Below, piece by piece: positions 1-9,020 of a stretch of 31,859 nucleotides of DNA; the stretch's first letter is position 1; each line of letters starts with the position of its first letter. The stretch spans positions 1 through 31,859 of the forward strand of contig JAJYJB010000022.1 of the NCBI GenBank assembly GCA_021789735.1. The letters run 5' to 3'. The notes below the pieces were generated by a model. That model was not told the DNA's origin. It ran no database searches and was given only the letters and a program-made list of their open reading frames with translations. A program made the position numbers and the translations under genes. This DNA is from Nitrospirota bacterium (lineage in GTDB: Bacteria; Nitrospirota; Thermodesulfovibrionia; Thermodesulfovibrionales; JdFR-88).

Positions 1-225
1 GCCGGCATCCCCGGGGATGCCGGCGCATACAAGGGCCGGGGGCTTACCCATGAAAGGAAGGGGGAATATGACCAGGCCATCTCCGACCTGGACATGGCCC
101 TGAAGCTCAATCCGCTGGACGCTTCCGCCTACAGGATACGCGGCCTCTGCCATGAAAAAAAAGGCGAAAAACAAAAAGCCCTCTCAGACTACACAAAGGC
201 CCGGGAGCTTACAAAAAAACCCTGA
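1..225 (+). CDS. TPR repeat protein, C-terminal end (5' truncated)
   Basis: The open frame enters from the left edge and stops at TGA 223-225, giving 74 visible residues. It reads as two tetratricopeptide repeats: AYKGRGLTHERKGEYDQAIS followed by a second unit starting AYRIRGLCHEKKGEKQKALS, each with the usual G-x-Y, A-I/L and closing P/L-x-P pattern of a helix-turn-helix pair. TPRs mediate protein-protein contacts. The start and any signal peptide lie outside the window, so location and partner cannot be told. The repeat style resembles the large TPR protein at 17222-19099, but nothing here shows they are related beyond the fold. The frame is certain; the function is not. Confidence 0.8.
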   Translation, partial: AGIPGDAGAYKGRGLTHERKGEYDQAISDLDMALKLNPLDASAYRIRGLCHEKKGEKQKALSDYTKARELTKKP

Positions 226-244
226 GGTCCTCGCCGGTGGCCGT

Positions 245-308
245 CAAAAAAGCAAAAAACTTTGAAAGGTCCTTTTTAAAGGAAGTCATGCCGGAGAAGT
301 GGACCTTT
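245..308 (-). terminator. Possible terminator of the NrpR-like gene
   Basis: AAAGGTCC (265-272) pairs with GGACCTTT (301-308), an 8-bp stem with a 28-nt loop. Read on the minus strand the hairpin starts at the TAA stop of the regulator and is followed within a few bases by two T runs (TTTTTTGCTTTTTT). The long loop makes it only a moderate candidate. It also lies just after the convergent TPR gene. Confidence 0.4.
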
Positions 309-1285
309 TAAAGGAGGGACTTGAACGGGACCAGCGCCGAATATTCGTACAGGGTGGACATGGCCTTCGACTGGGCCTTTATGTCCATCTCCTCCAGGAC
401 GGCCATGGGATTAAGCCCTCCGGTTATTGCCATGCCCGCCCTGTCCATGCCGACAGGTATCTCAAATAGCGCGTTATTTGGCTGGCCTATCTTTATTATC
501 CCCCCTATACCGTTCTCCCTGAGCCCCTCGGCGGTCTTGTGCGCCCTCTCGATGCATACCGCCGGTATCTCCCTGAAGCTGGCCAGCACCTTCCCCTCGC
601 CGGTGCCCACCGCGCCGGCCACGTCAGTCATACCGCTTTTTATGAATATCTCAAGAGGGTCCAGGGAGGAGCCTTCATAGCTTATGAGCGACACGAACCG
701 CTTCGCCCTCCTGTCCTCCACCTCAAGCAGCCCCCCGAACCGGGAGACCACCGGGATGCCCGACTTAAGGAATATCCCGTTTATGGTCACGCTGCACACG
801 GTGCCAAGCGCTATCATGCCTTCGGGCACAAGGCCATCCCCCAGTGTCTGCCCTCCCGCCGCCACCGCGACCTTGTCGCTCATGGAGTAAGGGGACATAA
901 AGACCGCCTTCATCTTCTTGAGGGCCTCGTGGAAATGACGCTCCGGTATGTAGGAGACGTTCAGGATGATCTTCCCCTTCATCGTGTTCAGGTCAAAATC
1001 CGTAAGGTAGGAAAGGGTGTCTATGCGGCTTATGACAAAGCCCAGCTTGTCCGAAACCAGGGCCTTCGAAAGCTCCTGCTTGCCCTTTTCGGTTATCTTC
1101 CTGCCTTCTTTGCCATAGACCCGTGTAAAGCCCCTTTCATCCAGCAGCTTCATATAGTACCGGACGGTACGCTCAGAAAGGGTTACGCCCATCAGCTTGA
1201 GCTCCTTCGATATCTCGCGGGAGCCGATGACCGTTTCCTCATGCTTGCCAAGAACCTTAAGGATAGAAGGGAGAACCTTGTTCAT
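308..1285 (-). CDS. NrpR/DUF128-family transcriptional regulator
   Basis: 325 residues. Residues about 1-75 form a winged helix of the RNase R/NrpR N-terminal type (SREISKELKLMGVTLSERTV, then RYYMKLLDERGFTRVYGKEG). Residues about 80-320 match a single NrpR (DUF128) sensor domain, with segments such as GTVCSVTINGIFLKSGIPV and GGLNPMAVLEEMDI. In methanogens NrpR carries two such domains, represses nitrogen-assimilation genes and senses 2-oxoglutarate. Many anaerobic bacteria encode one-domain relatives whose targets are mostly unknown, so calling it a nitrogen regulator would be inference. No Shine-Dalgarno precedes the ATG, but TATAAT lies 8 nt upstream (1294-1299), suggesting a leaderless mRNA. 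No nitrogen gene is nearby. The family is secure, the regulon unknown. Confidence 0.88.
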   Translation of the reverse strand: MNKVLPSILKVLGKHEETVIGSREISKELKLMGVTLSERTVRYYMKLLDERGFTRVYGKEGRKITEKGKQELSKALVSDKLGFVISRIDTLSYLTDFDLNTMKGKIILNVSYIPERHFHEALKKMKAVFMSPYSMSDKVAVAAGGQTLGDGLVPEGMIALGTVCSVTINGIFLKSGIPVVSRFGGLLEVEDRRAKRFVSLISYEGSSLDPLEIFIKSGMTDVAGAVGTGEGKVLASFREIPAVCIERAHKTAEGLRENGIGGIIKIGQPNNALFEIPVGMDRAGMAITGGLNPMAVLEEMDIKAQSKAMSTLYEYSALVPFKSLL

Positions 1286-1293
1286 TCCGGTTT

Positions 1294-1299
1294 ATTATA
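1294..1299 (-). promoter_or_regulatory. -10 box 8 nt before the NrpR-like start
   Basis: On the minus strand a perfect TATAAT is separated from the ATG at 1285 by 8 nt, with no ribosome-binding site. A transcript from this box would begin at or next to the start codon. No good -35 was found. Confidence 0.5.
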
Positions 1300-1352
1300 A
1301 AAAACATTTGCCCGGCGGGGCAAACCCAGACCAAAAAAGAAACGAAACGGCC

Positions 1353-2357
1353 TCAGGCCAGGGCTTCCTTGAGCCTTATCAGCAGTTCGAAGACCTTCAG
1401 GGCCTCGGCCTCCGAGAGGGAACCGGTGCCACAGGAGGGCGTAAGCAGCATCTTTTCTTTCAGGAGGGATGCCGGAACGAGCGAGGCCAGCTTGTCAAAC
1501 CTTTTCATGAAAAGGGCGTAGAGCGACTCATCCGTCTCTCTGTTTATGGCGTCCGTTGTGGGCACGATGCCCCAGGCCAGGATGCCGCCCCCCCTGAGGA
1601 ACTCCTCCGTCTCCTCCCGGTAAATGCCAAGCGTGTCGCCGTAATCGTAAGCGTCAAAGTTCAGTATGCCCGCGCCAGATTCCATGAGGAGCGGCCATTC
1701 CGCCCTGCCGCAGCAATGTATGCCCGGGACCGCTCCAAGCTCCTTTATGGCGCCCGTAATGGCCTTCAGGAGCCTCAGAGACTCTTCGCGCTGCACCGTT
1801 ATGTAAGTGGTGCTGCCCAGCGCGCTCGCTATCGGCTCGTCTACGAATATGATCACCTCGTCGGCCTTCGCCTTAAGCGCGTCTATCTGCCAGCGGGCCT
1901 TGGCCTGCAGCCCCATCAGGTAGACCTCCCTCAGCTCCTCGTCGTAATAGACCGGCTTGCCCTGGCTGTCGTTCAGGCCCAGGGTGAAGGTAAGAGGGCC
2001 TGTCACGTGGCCCTTGAGCCATTTGAAGCGCCTCCCCTTCGTCATCCTCAGGAACGCATGCAGCCCTTCGGCGAAATTCTCCGAGATGGCCAGCCGGGTC
2101 TGCTCGTTGCAGGACTCATAAAACCTCTCCAGCTCGTCGCTGCCGCTCCTGTTCACCCATACGCTCCTTTTCTCCGAATCGACGCGGATGAACGGCAGGC
2201 CCTCGGAGTACTGGGGTATCATCTGCTCCCTGAAAGAGAGCTTTGGCAGCTGGGGCCAGAACGGGATGTCGAATGTCCCCAGGACAAGCTCCACCGCCGC
2301 CTCGGCGTCCTGATGCGGAAGGCTGCCTATACCCGTTGTCAGAAATGGCTGCAGCAT
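1353..2357 (-). CDS. Short MetE-like (core methionine synthase / UROD superfamily) protein
   Basis: 334 residues from the ATG at 2357. It has the TIM-barrel fold of the cobalamin-independent methionine synthase C-terminal domain: TTGIGSLPH at the N-terminus, GHVTGPLTF, FVDEPIAS, the zinc-ligand-type pair H-x-C in GIHCCGRAEW (about residues 214 and 216), and a later Cys in TPSCGTGSL (about 309). It lacks the N-terminal half of classical MetE (about 750 aa). Such core-MetE proteins are thought to methylate homocysteine with a methyl donor other than methyl-folate polyglutamate, often a corrinoid protein; that role is inferred here. The frame could also start at ATG 2372 or TTG 2393. I chose 2357 because family homology begins there and a TATCAT box sits 6 nt upstream. 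The neighbours do not indicate a pathway. Confidence 0.8.
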   Translation of the reverse strand: MLQPFLTTGIGSLPHQDAEAAVELVLGTFDIPFWPQLPKLSFREQMIPQYSEGLPFIRVDSEKRSVWVNRSGSDELERFYESCNEQTRLAISENFAEGLHAFLRMTKGRRFKWLKGHVTGPLTFTLGLNDSQGKPVYYDEELREVYLMGLQAKARWQIDALKAKADEVIIFVDEPIASALGSTTYITVQREESLRLLKAITGAIKELGAVPGIHCCGRAEWPLLMESGAGILNFDAYDYGDTLGIYREETEEFLRGGGILAWGIVPTTDAINRETDESLYALFMKRFDKLASLVPASLLKEKMLLTPSCGTGSLSEAEALKVFELLIRLKEALA

Positions 2358-2363
2358 GAATGA

Positions 2364-2369
2364 ATGATA
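2364..2369 (-). promoter_or_regulatory. -10-like box before the MetE-like gene
   Basis: Minus-strand TATCAT (5 of 6 to consensus) lies 6 nt before the ATG at 2357. TTGCGG about 18 nt further upstream is a weak -35. There is no Shine-Dalgarno. If the gene starts at 2372 or 2393 instead, this box is inside the coding region. Confidence 0.35.
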
Positions 2370-2448
2370 CATTAAAGGGGGTATGCTCCGCAAACGGGCA
2401 AATCAAAAAAATAACAAAAAACAAAAAACGGCAGGGGCCGCTATTTGT

Positions 2449-2454
2449 TAAAAT
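2449..2454 (+). promoter_or_regulatory. -10-like box before the cNMP-binding gene
   Basis: TAAAAT (5 of 6 to consensus) ends 5 nt before the ATG at 2460. No ribosome-binding site is present, so a leaderless transcript is plausible. No clear -35. Confidence 0.4.
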
Positions 2455-2459
2455 AGCGC

Positions 2460-2987
2460 ATGGAAAAAGCAGGCAAAAAAGAAGCGGACAAAAACACCAA
2501 GACCGGCGAAGAGTGCTTCGAGAGCGCGAACATAGGGTTTGAAGAGCGCGCCGACCTGCTGGACAAGACCCAGTGGGCGCAGGATTTCGACTGGCAGCAG
2601 ATAGAGGCGACGGTGAAATACATGCGTGTCAAACATGTCCCCGAAGGGGCGGTCCTTTTCAGGGAAGGGACGGTCGAGTCTTTCATGTGCCTGATACTTG
2701 AGGGGACGGTGCGGATCGAAAAAGAGGACGAGCAGGGCAGCAGCAAGCCCATAGCCATGCTTGGGCCGGGGCAGATGATAGGCGAGCTTTCGCTTTTTGA
2801 CGATGAGCCCAGGTCTGCCTCCGCGGTCGCATTAAAGGACACCACGTTCCTGCTTTTCCGGAGGAAGGATTTCGAACGCATGAGCACGGAGATGCCCCTG
2901 CTGGCCCTCAAGGTCCTCACAAGGATGCTAAGGCTCATGGCAGAGCGCCTGAGAAGGACAAGCGGCGTGCTGGCGGATTACCTTTAG
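2460..2987 (+). CDS. Cyclic-nucleotide-binding domain protein without a DNA-binding domain
   Basis: 175 residues. Residues about 35-155 form one cNMP-binding (CRP/FNR-type) beta-roll: a strand pair around VPEGAVLFREGTVESF, then the phosphate-binding cassette GQMIGELSLFDDEPRSASAV with the expected Glu (E109) and Arg (R118). The chain ends about 20 residues after the roll, with a helix, and has no helix-turn-helix, so it is not a classical Crp-type activator. It could sense cAMP, cGMP or c-di-GMP, or act as a stand-alone regulatory subunit; no partner is obvious. The first 25 residues are charged and probably disordered. No Shine-Dalgarno precedes the ATG; TAAAAT lies 5 nt upstream. It converges with the atp operon. 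Confidence 0.85.
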   Translation: MEKAGKKEADKNTKTGEECFESANIGFEERADLLDKTQWAQDFDWQQIEATVKYMRVKHVPEGAVLFREGTVESFMCLILEGTVRIEKEDEQGSSKPIAMLGPGQMIGELSLFDDEPRSASAVALKDTTFLLFRRKDFERMSTEMPLLALKVLTRMLRLMAERLRRTSGVLADYL

Positions 2988-3015
2988 AACCCATCTCAAA
3001 CAGGCCCTGGAATTC

Positions 3016-3045
3016 CGAAAACAAAAAGGCCCCAAAGGGGCCTTT
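3016..3045 (-). terminator. Rho-independent terminator of the atpF'FHAGDC operon
   Basis: A perfect 9-bp stem AAAGGCCCC / GGGGCCTTT (3025-3033 and 3037-3045) with a 3-nt loop. On the minus strand it is followed by TTTTTGTTTT, a good U tract, 29 nt after the atpC stop. On the plus strand it also follows the cNMP-binding gene, but the T tract there is poor. Confidence 0.85.
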
Positions 3046-3073
3046 CAAGTCCTTCCTGCGGGGGTCCTGATCT

Positions 3074-3484
3074 CTATTTCCCCGCGTACTCCTTTGCGAT
3101 GCGGATCCTGGCTATGGCCCTCTCAAGAGAGGCCTGCGCCCGCGTAAAGTCGATGTTTTCCTTCTTGGCAAGGAGCAGTTCCAGGCGTTTTTTCTTCTCC
3201 ATGGCCCTCTCGACGTCGATGTCCTCGGCCCTTTCCGCGCTGTCGGCAAGGACGGTCATCTTGTCGTTCAGCACTTCGGCATAGCCGCTGCCCACGAAGT
3301 AGTATTCCGTCTTTCCGCCGGTCTTTACGATGAAGGCGCCTATCCTCAGGATGGCCATTAAGGGGGCATGGCCTGGCAGCACGCCAAAATCGCCGACCGC
3401 GCCGCTTGCGGCCACCTCGTCCACTTCTCCGCTGAAGAGCTTGCCGTGAGGGGTCACAATGTCAAGATAGAATTTTTCGGCCAT
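3074..3484 (-). CDS. atpC: F1 ATP synthase epsilon subunit
   Basis: 136 residues, the usual length. The N-terminal beta-sandwich is recognisable by the opening MAEKFYLDIVTPHGKLFSGE and by GDFGVLPGHAPLMAILRIGA. A C-terminal two-helix part (about residues 85-136) contains the charged run after ERAMEKKKRLELLLAKKE. Epsilon is part of the central stalk, binds gamma and the c-ring, and can inhibit ATP hydrolysis through its C-terminal helices. It is the last gene of the minus-strand operon, 6 nt after atpD, and is followed by a strong terminator. Confidence 0.97.
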   Translation of the reverse strand: MAEKFYLDIVTPHGKLFSGEVDEVAASGAVGDFGVLPGHAPLMAILRIGAFIVKTGGKTEYYFVGSGYAEVLNDKMTVLADSAERAEDIDVERAMEKKKRLELLLAKKENIDFTRAQASLERAIARIRIAKEYAGK

Positions 3485-3490
3485 CCGGGG

Positions 3491-4939
<1,449 letters not shown>

Positions 4940-4959
4940 TCACTCGATATTTTTCTGAC

Positions 4960-5841
4960 CTATTCCTTGAGGGCCTCGACGCCGCCCACTATGTCCATAA
5001 GCTCCCTGGTGATGGTCGCCTGCCTCACCTTGTTCGCAACGAGCGTGAGCCTCTGGATCATCTCTCCGGCGTTTTTGGAGGCGTTTTCCATCGCAGTCAT
5101 CCTGGAGGCCTCCTCGGAGGTCTGCGATTCAAGGAGCGCCCGGAAAATCCTTATCTCTATGGCCTTTGGCACCAGCGTCAGGTAAAGGCCTTCGGCGGAG
5201 GGCTCGAAGATGTAGCTCACCGGGCTTTTTTCCTCCGGGGCCTCTCCCGCCTCTGTCTGCTCATGCTCAAAGGGCAGGAGCTTCACCATCTTAACCTGTT
5301 GGGCTATCACGCTCCTGAACTCGTTGTAGACAAGATACACCTCATCGAACATCGCGCCGCTGTAACCGCTGGTGATGTTCGCGGCTATCTGCTTCGCGTG
5401 GCTGAAGTCCGCCTTCCCGGATATGCCCGCAAGCTCAAACCGGAGCGGTATGCCCCTGCGCTTGTAATGGTCGCGCGCCTTCCTGCCCACCGCGCTCATG
5501 CTCACCTGGACGCCGTCCTGCCTGAGCTCCCTTTCAAATCGGGCCACGGCCTTGAGCACGTTGGAGTTGAAGGCCCCGCAAAGCCCCCTGTCGCTTGTCA
5601 GCACCAGCAGCTCGACCGTCTTCCTGGGCCGCCTCATGAGCAGCAGATGCCCGTCCGTGCTTGCGGTCTGGCTGAGATTGCCGAGCACCTCGTATATCTT
5701 GTCAGAGTAAGGCCTCAGCTCGAGCATCCGGCCTTGTGCCTTCCTGAGCTTCGCCGCGGCCACCATCTTCATGGCCTTGGTGATCTGGCTGGTGTTCTTG
5801 ACCGCCTTTATCCTTCTTCTTATGTCCCTGAGCGTCGCCAT
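4960..5841 (-). CDS. atpG: F1 ATP synthase gamma subunit
   Basis: 293 residues. The N-terminal helix (ATLRDIRRRIKAVKNTSQIT, then KAMKMVAAAKLRKAQ) and the C-terminal helix (ENASKNAGEMIQRLTLVANK) form the coiled coil that rotates within the alpha3beta3 head. The central Rossmann-like part includes LTSDRGLCGAFNSNVLK. It couples c-ring rotation to catalysis. It starts 2 nt after the atpA stop, so translational coupling is likely. Confidence 0.98.
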   Translation of the reverse strand: MATLRDIRRRIKAVKNTSQITKAMKMVAAAKLRKAQGRMLELRPYSDKIYEVLGNLSQTASTDGHLLLMRRPRKTVELLVLTSDRGLCGAFNSNVLKAVARFERELRQDGVQVSMSAVGRKARDHYKRRGIPLRFELAGISGKADFSHAKQIAANITSGYSGAMFDEVYLVYNEFRSVIAQQVKMVKLLPFEHEQTEAGEAPEEKSPVSYIFEPSAEGLYLTLVPKAIEIRIFRALLESQTSEEASRMTAMENASKNAGEMIQRLTLVANKVRQATITRELMDIVGGVEALKE

Positions 5842-5843
5842 CT

Positions 5844-7352
5844 TTACGAAAGGAAGCCCTGCTTGAACTGGTCAACGCTCTCTGTGAGCTTTTTCTTAAA
5901 GTCTTCGTCTATCGCCTTTTTCTCCCTGAGCTCGCCAAGAAGGTCCGCCTTGTTCTGCCTGAAATACCGCAGCAGGTCCTCCTCGAACTTCTTTATGGAG
6001 TCCACGGCCACGTCGTCCACATAACCGCTGGTCCCGGCAAAGAGGACTACCAGCTGCTCTTCAAGCGGATAAGGGGCGTACTGGCCCTGCTTCAGGACCT
6101 CCACCATCCTCTTGCCCCTTTCGATCTGGGCAAGGGTGGCCTTGTCCAGGTCGGAGCCGAACTGCGCGAAGGCGGCAAGCTCCCTGAACTGCGCCAGGTC
6201 CAGCCTGAGCGTTCCGGCCACCTGCTTCATCGCCTTTGTCTGGGCCGCGCCGCCCACGCGGCTGACCGAAAGCCCCACGTTGACGGCCGGCCTCACGCCC
6301 GCGTAGAAGAGCTCCGGCTCCAGGTATATCTGGCCGTCCGTAATGGAGATGACGTTCGTGGGTATGTAGCCCGAAACGTCGCCCGCCTGGGTCTCGATTA
6401 TGGGGATCGCGGTAAGCGACCCGCCCCCCAGGTCCGCGGACACCTTTGCGGCCCTTTCAAGAAGCCTCGAATGCAGATAGAAAACGTCTCCGGGGTACGC
6501 CTCACGCCCCGGCGGGCGCCTGAGCAGGAGCGAAAGCTGCCTGTATGCGGCCGCCTGCTTGCTCAAGTCATCGTACACTATGAGGGCGTGCTTCCCGCTG
6601 TCCCTGAAATACTCCCCTATGGCGCACCCGGTAAAAGGGGCTATGAACTGGAGCGGCGCGGGCTCGCTGGCGGTCGCGGACACGATGATGGTGTGCTCCA
6701 TCGCCCCGTACTCCTCCAGTATCTGCTGCGTCCTTGCCACGTTGGCCCTTTTCTGTCCGCAGGCCACGTAGATGCAGACCACGTCCCCGCCCTTCTGGTT
6801 TATTATGGCGTCAATGGCTATGGCCGTCTTTCCGGTCTGCCGGTCCCCGATTATGAGCTCCCTCTGGCCCCTGCCTATCGGGATCATGGAGTCAATGGCC
6901 TTGACGCCCGTCTGAAGCGGCTCACGGACCGGCTGCCTGTCAACGATGCCCGGGGCGACCACGTCTATCAGCCGCGTGAACTGGCTGTTTATCGGGCCCT
7001 TGCCGTCTATGGGCTGCCCGATCGCGTTTACGACCCTGCCTATGAGGGCCGGGCCGACAGCCGTCTGCATGATCCTGCCCGTGCGCTTTACGACGTCCCC
7101 TTCGCGCACAAGGGTGTCCTCGCCGAAGAGGACCGCGCCCACGGCGTCCTCCTCCAGGTTGAGCGCCATGCCGTACACGCCATTGGGAAACTCAAGCAGC
7201 TCCGAGGCCATGCACCTGTCCAGCCCGTAGATCTTCGCGATCCCGTCGCCGATGGACACCACGGAGCCCACCTCGCTAACATCGACGCGCTTCTCGAAAT
7301 CCGCTATCTGGCTCTTCAGATAGCGGCTTATCTCATCTACATTGATCTCCAT
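5844..7352 (-). CDS. atpA: F1 ATP synthase alpha subunit
   Basis: 502 residues, the family length. It has the N-terminal beta-barrel, the nucleotide-binding P-loop [13 protein letters not shown], and [13 protein letters not shown], which carries the arginine finger that reaches into the beta catalytic site. Alpha subunits bind nucleotide without catalysis and alternate with beta in the head. It lies between atpH (8-nt gap) and atpG. A GGGGTGAG stretch about 10 nt upstream may serve as ribosome-binding site. Confidence 0.99.
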   Translation of the reverse strand: MEINVDEISRYLKSQIADFEKRVDVSEVGSVVSIGDGIAKIYGLDRCMASELLEFPNGVYGMALNLEEDAVGAVLFGEDTLVREGDVVKRTGRIMQTAVGPALIGRVVNAIGQPIDGKGPINSQFTRLIDVVAPGIVDRQPVREPLQTGVKAIDSMIPIGRGQRELIIGDRQTGKTAIAIDAIINQKGGDVVCIYVACGQKRANVARTQQILEEYGAMEHTIIVSATASEPAPLQFIAPFTGCAIGEYFRDSGKHALIVYDDLSKQAAAYRQLSLLLRRPPGREAYPGDVFYLHSRLLERAAKVSADLGGGSLTAIPIIETQAGDVSGYIPTNVISITDGQIYLEPELFYAGVRPAVNVGLSVSRVGGAAQTKAMKQVAGTLRLDLAQFRELAAFAQFGSDLDKATLAQIERGKRMVEVLKQGQYAPYPLEEQLVVLFAGTSGYVDDVAVDSIKKFEEDLLRYFRQNKADLLGELREKKAIDEDFKKKLTESVDQFKQGFLS

Positions 7353-7360
7353 TTTTCAAC

Positions 7361-7900
7361 TCACCCCTTTATCAGCTCTTCTTTTAATAACCTCAACTGT
7401 CCCCGGAGGCTGCTGTCAAACATCATGCTCCCTATCTTCACCCGGACACCGCCTATCAGGGATGGGTCGCTCACGTGTTCCATCTCCACTTCCCGGCCGG
7501 TTATCTTTTCCAGGGCGGCCTTGAGCCTCTGCGCCGAGGCCCCGTCAAGGCCGGAGGCGGAGGCGACCACCGCTTTCACGCGCCGCGCATATTCCATGTA
7601 AAACAGCTCCGCGCTCCTTGCGATTCCCGGGACAAGGGAGGCCACATCAAGCTCCGCCAGGTGTTCAAGGAACTTAAGGGTGCCGCCCGAAAGGGGCAGC
7701 TTTTTGGCCAGCTCCGCAAGCAGTCTCTTTTTTTCCTCCGCGGAAAACTGCGGCCCCTCCAGGAACCCCCTTATCTCCGGGCTTTCCTGCATGACCGCGC
7801 TCACCGCCTTTATCTCCTCCACGGCCCCGGCGTTCTGCCTTCCCTCGTGGTTCAAAAACTTCCTCGCAAACTGCTTTTCGAGCCGCGCGTTCTTTTTCAA
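7361..7900 (-). CDS. atpH: F1 ATP synthase delta subunit
   Basis: 179 residues, typical for delta/OSCP. Helical N-terminal domain (ARKFLNHEGR, RGFLEGPQFSAEEKKRLL) and a conserved C-terminal part, including ITGREVEMEHVSDPSLIGGV and RVKIGSMMFDSSLRGQL. Delta joins the top of the alpha3beta3 head to the peripheral b/b' stalk. Its start overlaps the atpF stop by 4 nt (ATGA), indicating translational coupling. Confidence 0.97.
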   Translation of the reverse strand: MKKNARLEKQFARKFLNHEGRQNAGAVEEIKAVSAVMQESPEIRGFLEGPQFSAEEKKRLLAELAKKLPLSGGTLKFLEHLAELDVASLVPGIARSAELFYMEYARRVKAVVASASGLDGASAQRLKAALEKITGREVEMEHVSDPSLIGGVRVKIGSMMFDSSLRGQLRLLKEELIKG

Positions 7901-8463
7901 CTCTTCGCCTCTAACTGCGCCACCGCGTTTGCGACGAGCTTGTTCTGCTCCTCGGGCGTCATCTTCTGCTGCAGTTTTTTCTCCGCCAGCTCCAGCGCCA
8001 CGATTACTGCTTCCTTCCTTATGGCGTCTTTGGCCTTCTTGATCTCGAACGATATGTACGTTTCCGCATGCTCGGCGATGTTCTGGCTCATGCGCTCCGC
8101 TTCTTTCATGAGCGCTTCGCGCTCCGCCTCTCCGGACTGCTTTGCCGTGCGGAGGATGGCCTCGATCTCGGCGTCCTTCCGGCTGAGCCTCTCCCGTATC
8201 TCCTTCAGGGCGGCCTCCGCAGCTTCCCTGGCCCGGCGCGCGTCGTCAAGCCCTTTTTGTATCGCCTCCGTGCGCGCCCTCAGATAGTTTTTCATCGGGT
8301 TCTTAAGGGCCAGCACCAGCACCCCCACCAGTATGGCAAAGTTGATTATCTGCCACAGCCACCCCCGCCACTCGGGCGCCGCGTGCTGCGCCGTTGCCGC
8401 AAAGGCCGTGGAGGCAGGCAACAGGAAGGCAAAAACAAGGAAGGTCTTGATGGTCCGCATCAT
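7897..8463 (-). CDS. atpF: FO ATP synthase b subunit with a signal-peptide-like N-terminus
   Basis: 188 residues. A membrane helix (about residues 34-52, LWQIINFAILVGVLVLAL) is followed by a long charged, helical, Ala/Glu/Lys-rich stalk, as in b subunits. Before the helix there is an extra stretch, MMRTIKTFLVFAFLLPASTA then FAATAQHAAPEW, that looks like a Sec signal peptide with an A-x-A cleavage site. The b subunit dimerises with b' to form the stator that holds the F1 head. It lies 1 nt after atpF' and overlaps atpH by 4 nt. Whether the N-terminus is cleaved is unknown. Confidence 0.95.
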   Translation of the reverse strand: MMRTIKTFLVFAFLLPASTAFAATAQHAAPEWRGWLWQIINFAILVGVLVLALKNPMKNYLRARTEAIQKGLDDARRAREAAEAALKEIRERLSRKDAEIEAILRTAKQSGEAEREALMKEAERMSQNIAEHAETYISFEIKKAKDAIRKEAVIVALELAEKKLQQKMTPEEQNKLVANAVAQLEAKS

Positions 8464-8464
8464 T

Positions 8465-8884
8465 TCATGCCTTTACCAGCTTTTCGACTATGCCATCCGA
8501 GAACTTTTCCGCTTCGGCCCTGAGCGACTGCCTTGCCCTTTCGGTCTCGGCGGACAGCTCTCCCTTTATCCTCTCAGTGCGCTTAAGCGCATTCTCATGG
8601 GCCTGGGCAAGCACCTGCTTCTGCTTTTCAAGCCCCTCGGCCCTTAGCCCCTCGAAGAGCTCCTTCCCCTTCGTCCGGGCAAGCTCGAACTCCTTTCTCA
8701 TCGCGGCAAGCTCCTCCTCGCGCCTGGCGCCGAGCTCTTTTGCCGCCTCAAGGTCCCCGTTGGCCCTCTCGCGTCTTTCCCTGAACACCTTTACGAACGG
8801 ACGGAAAAGAATGAGGTTCAGTATCCAGATTAGGAGAAGGAAGTTGAGCATAAGGACAAAAAACCAACGTGAAAACTGCAGCAT
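8465..8884 (-). CDS. atpF': FO ATP synthase b' subunit
   Basis: 139 residues, first gene of the operon. One N-terminal membrane helix (about residues 7-28, WFFVLMLNFLLLIWILNLIL) is followed by FRPFVKVFRERRER and a continuous charged coiled-coil. It is a divergent paralogue of the b gene next to it; having b and b' implies a heterodimeric stator. It has a good ribosome-binding site (GAGGAG, 8 nt before ATG) and a promoter 40-70 nt upstream. I cannot assign b versus b' by function; the names follow gene order and length. Confidence 0.92.
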   Translation of the reverse strand: MLQFSRWFFVLMLNFLLLIWILNLILFRPFVKVFRERRERANGDLEAAKELGARREEELAAMRKEFELARTKGKELFEGLRAEGLEKQKQVLAQAHENALKRTERIKGELSAETERARQSLRAEAEKFSDGIVEKLVKA

Positions 8885-8923
8885 TGGAAATGCCTCCTCG
8901 GAAATTCAAAAGCGAGTATAAGG

Positions 8924-8953
8924 ATACTATCAAATGAAAAAAAACCTTGTCAA
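8924..8953 (-). promoter_or_regulatory. Sigma-70-type promoter of the atpF'FHAGDC operon
   Basis: On the minus strand TTGACA (8948-8953) is a perfect -35; an 18-nt spacer leads to TAGTAT (8924-8929, 4 of 6). It leaves a 5' leader of about 33 nt that contains the atpF' ribosome-binding site. Its -35 overlaps that of the divergent bioF promoter. Confidence 0.7.
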
Positions 8954-8975
8954 GGCACATATGGTTAAATAAAAA
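8947..8975 (+). promoter_or_regulatory. Candidate promoter of bioF, divergent from atp
   Basis: TTGTCA (8947-8952, 5 of 6), 17-nt spacer, TAAAAA (8970-8975, 4 of 6); TATAAA at 8977-8982 is another -10 candidate. The -35 boxes of the two divergent promoters share the near-palindrome CCTTGTCAAGG, so both polymerases would compete for the same site. Confidence 0.45.
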
Positions 8976-9020
8976 TTATAAATAAAGGAAGAAAGGCCGC
9001 CCCGATGGGCGGACCGATGA

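Noticed and set aside
1197..2363. Long plus-strand frame across the NrpR-like and MetE-like genes
   Set aside because: Antisense to two recognisable genes, with Arg/Leu/His-rich composition typical of shadow frames.
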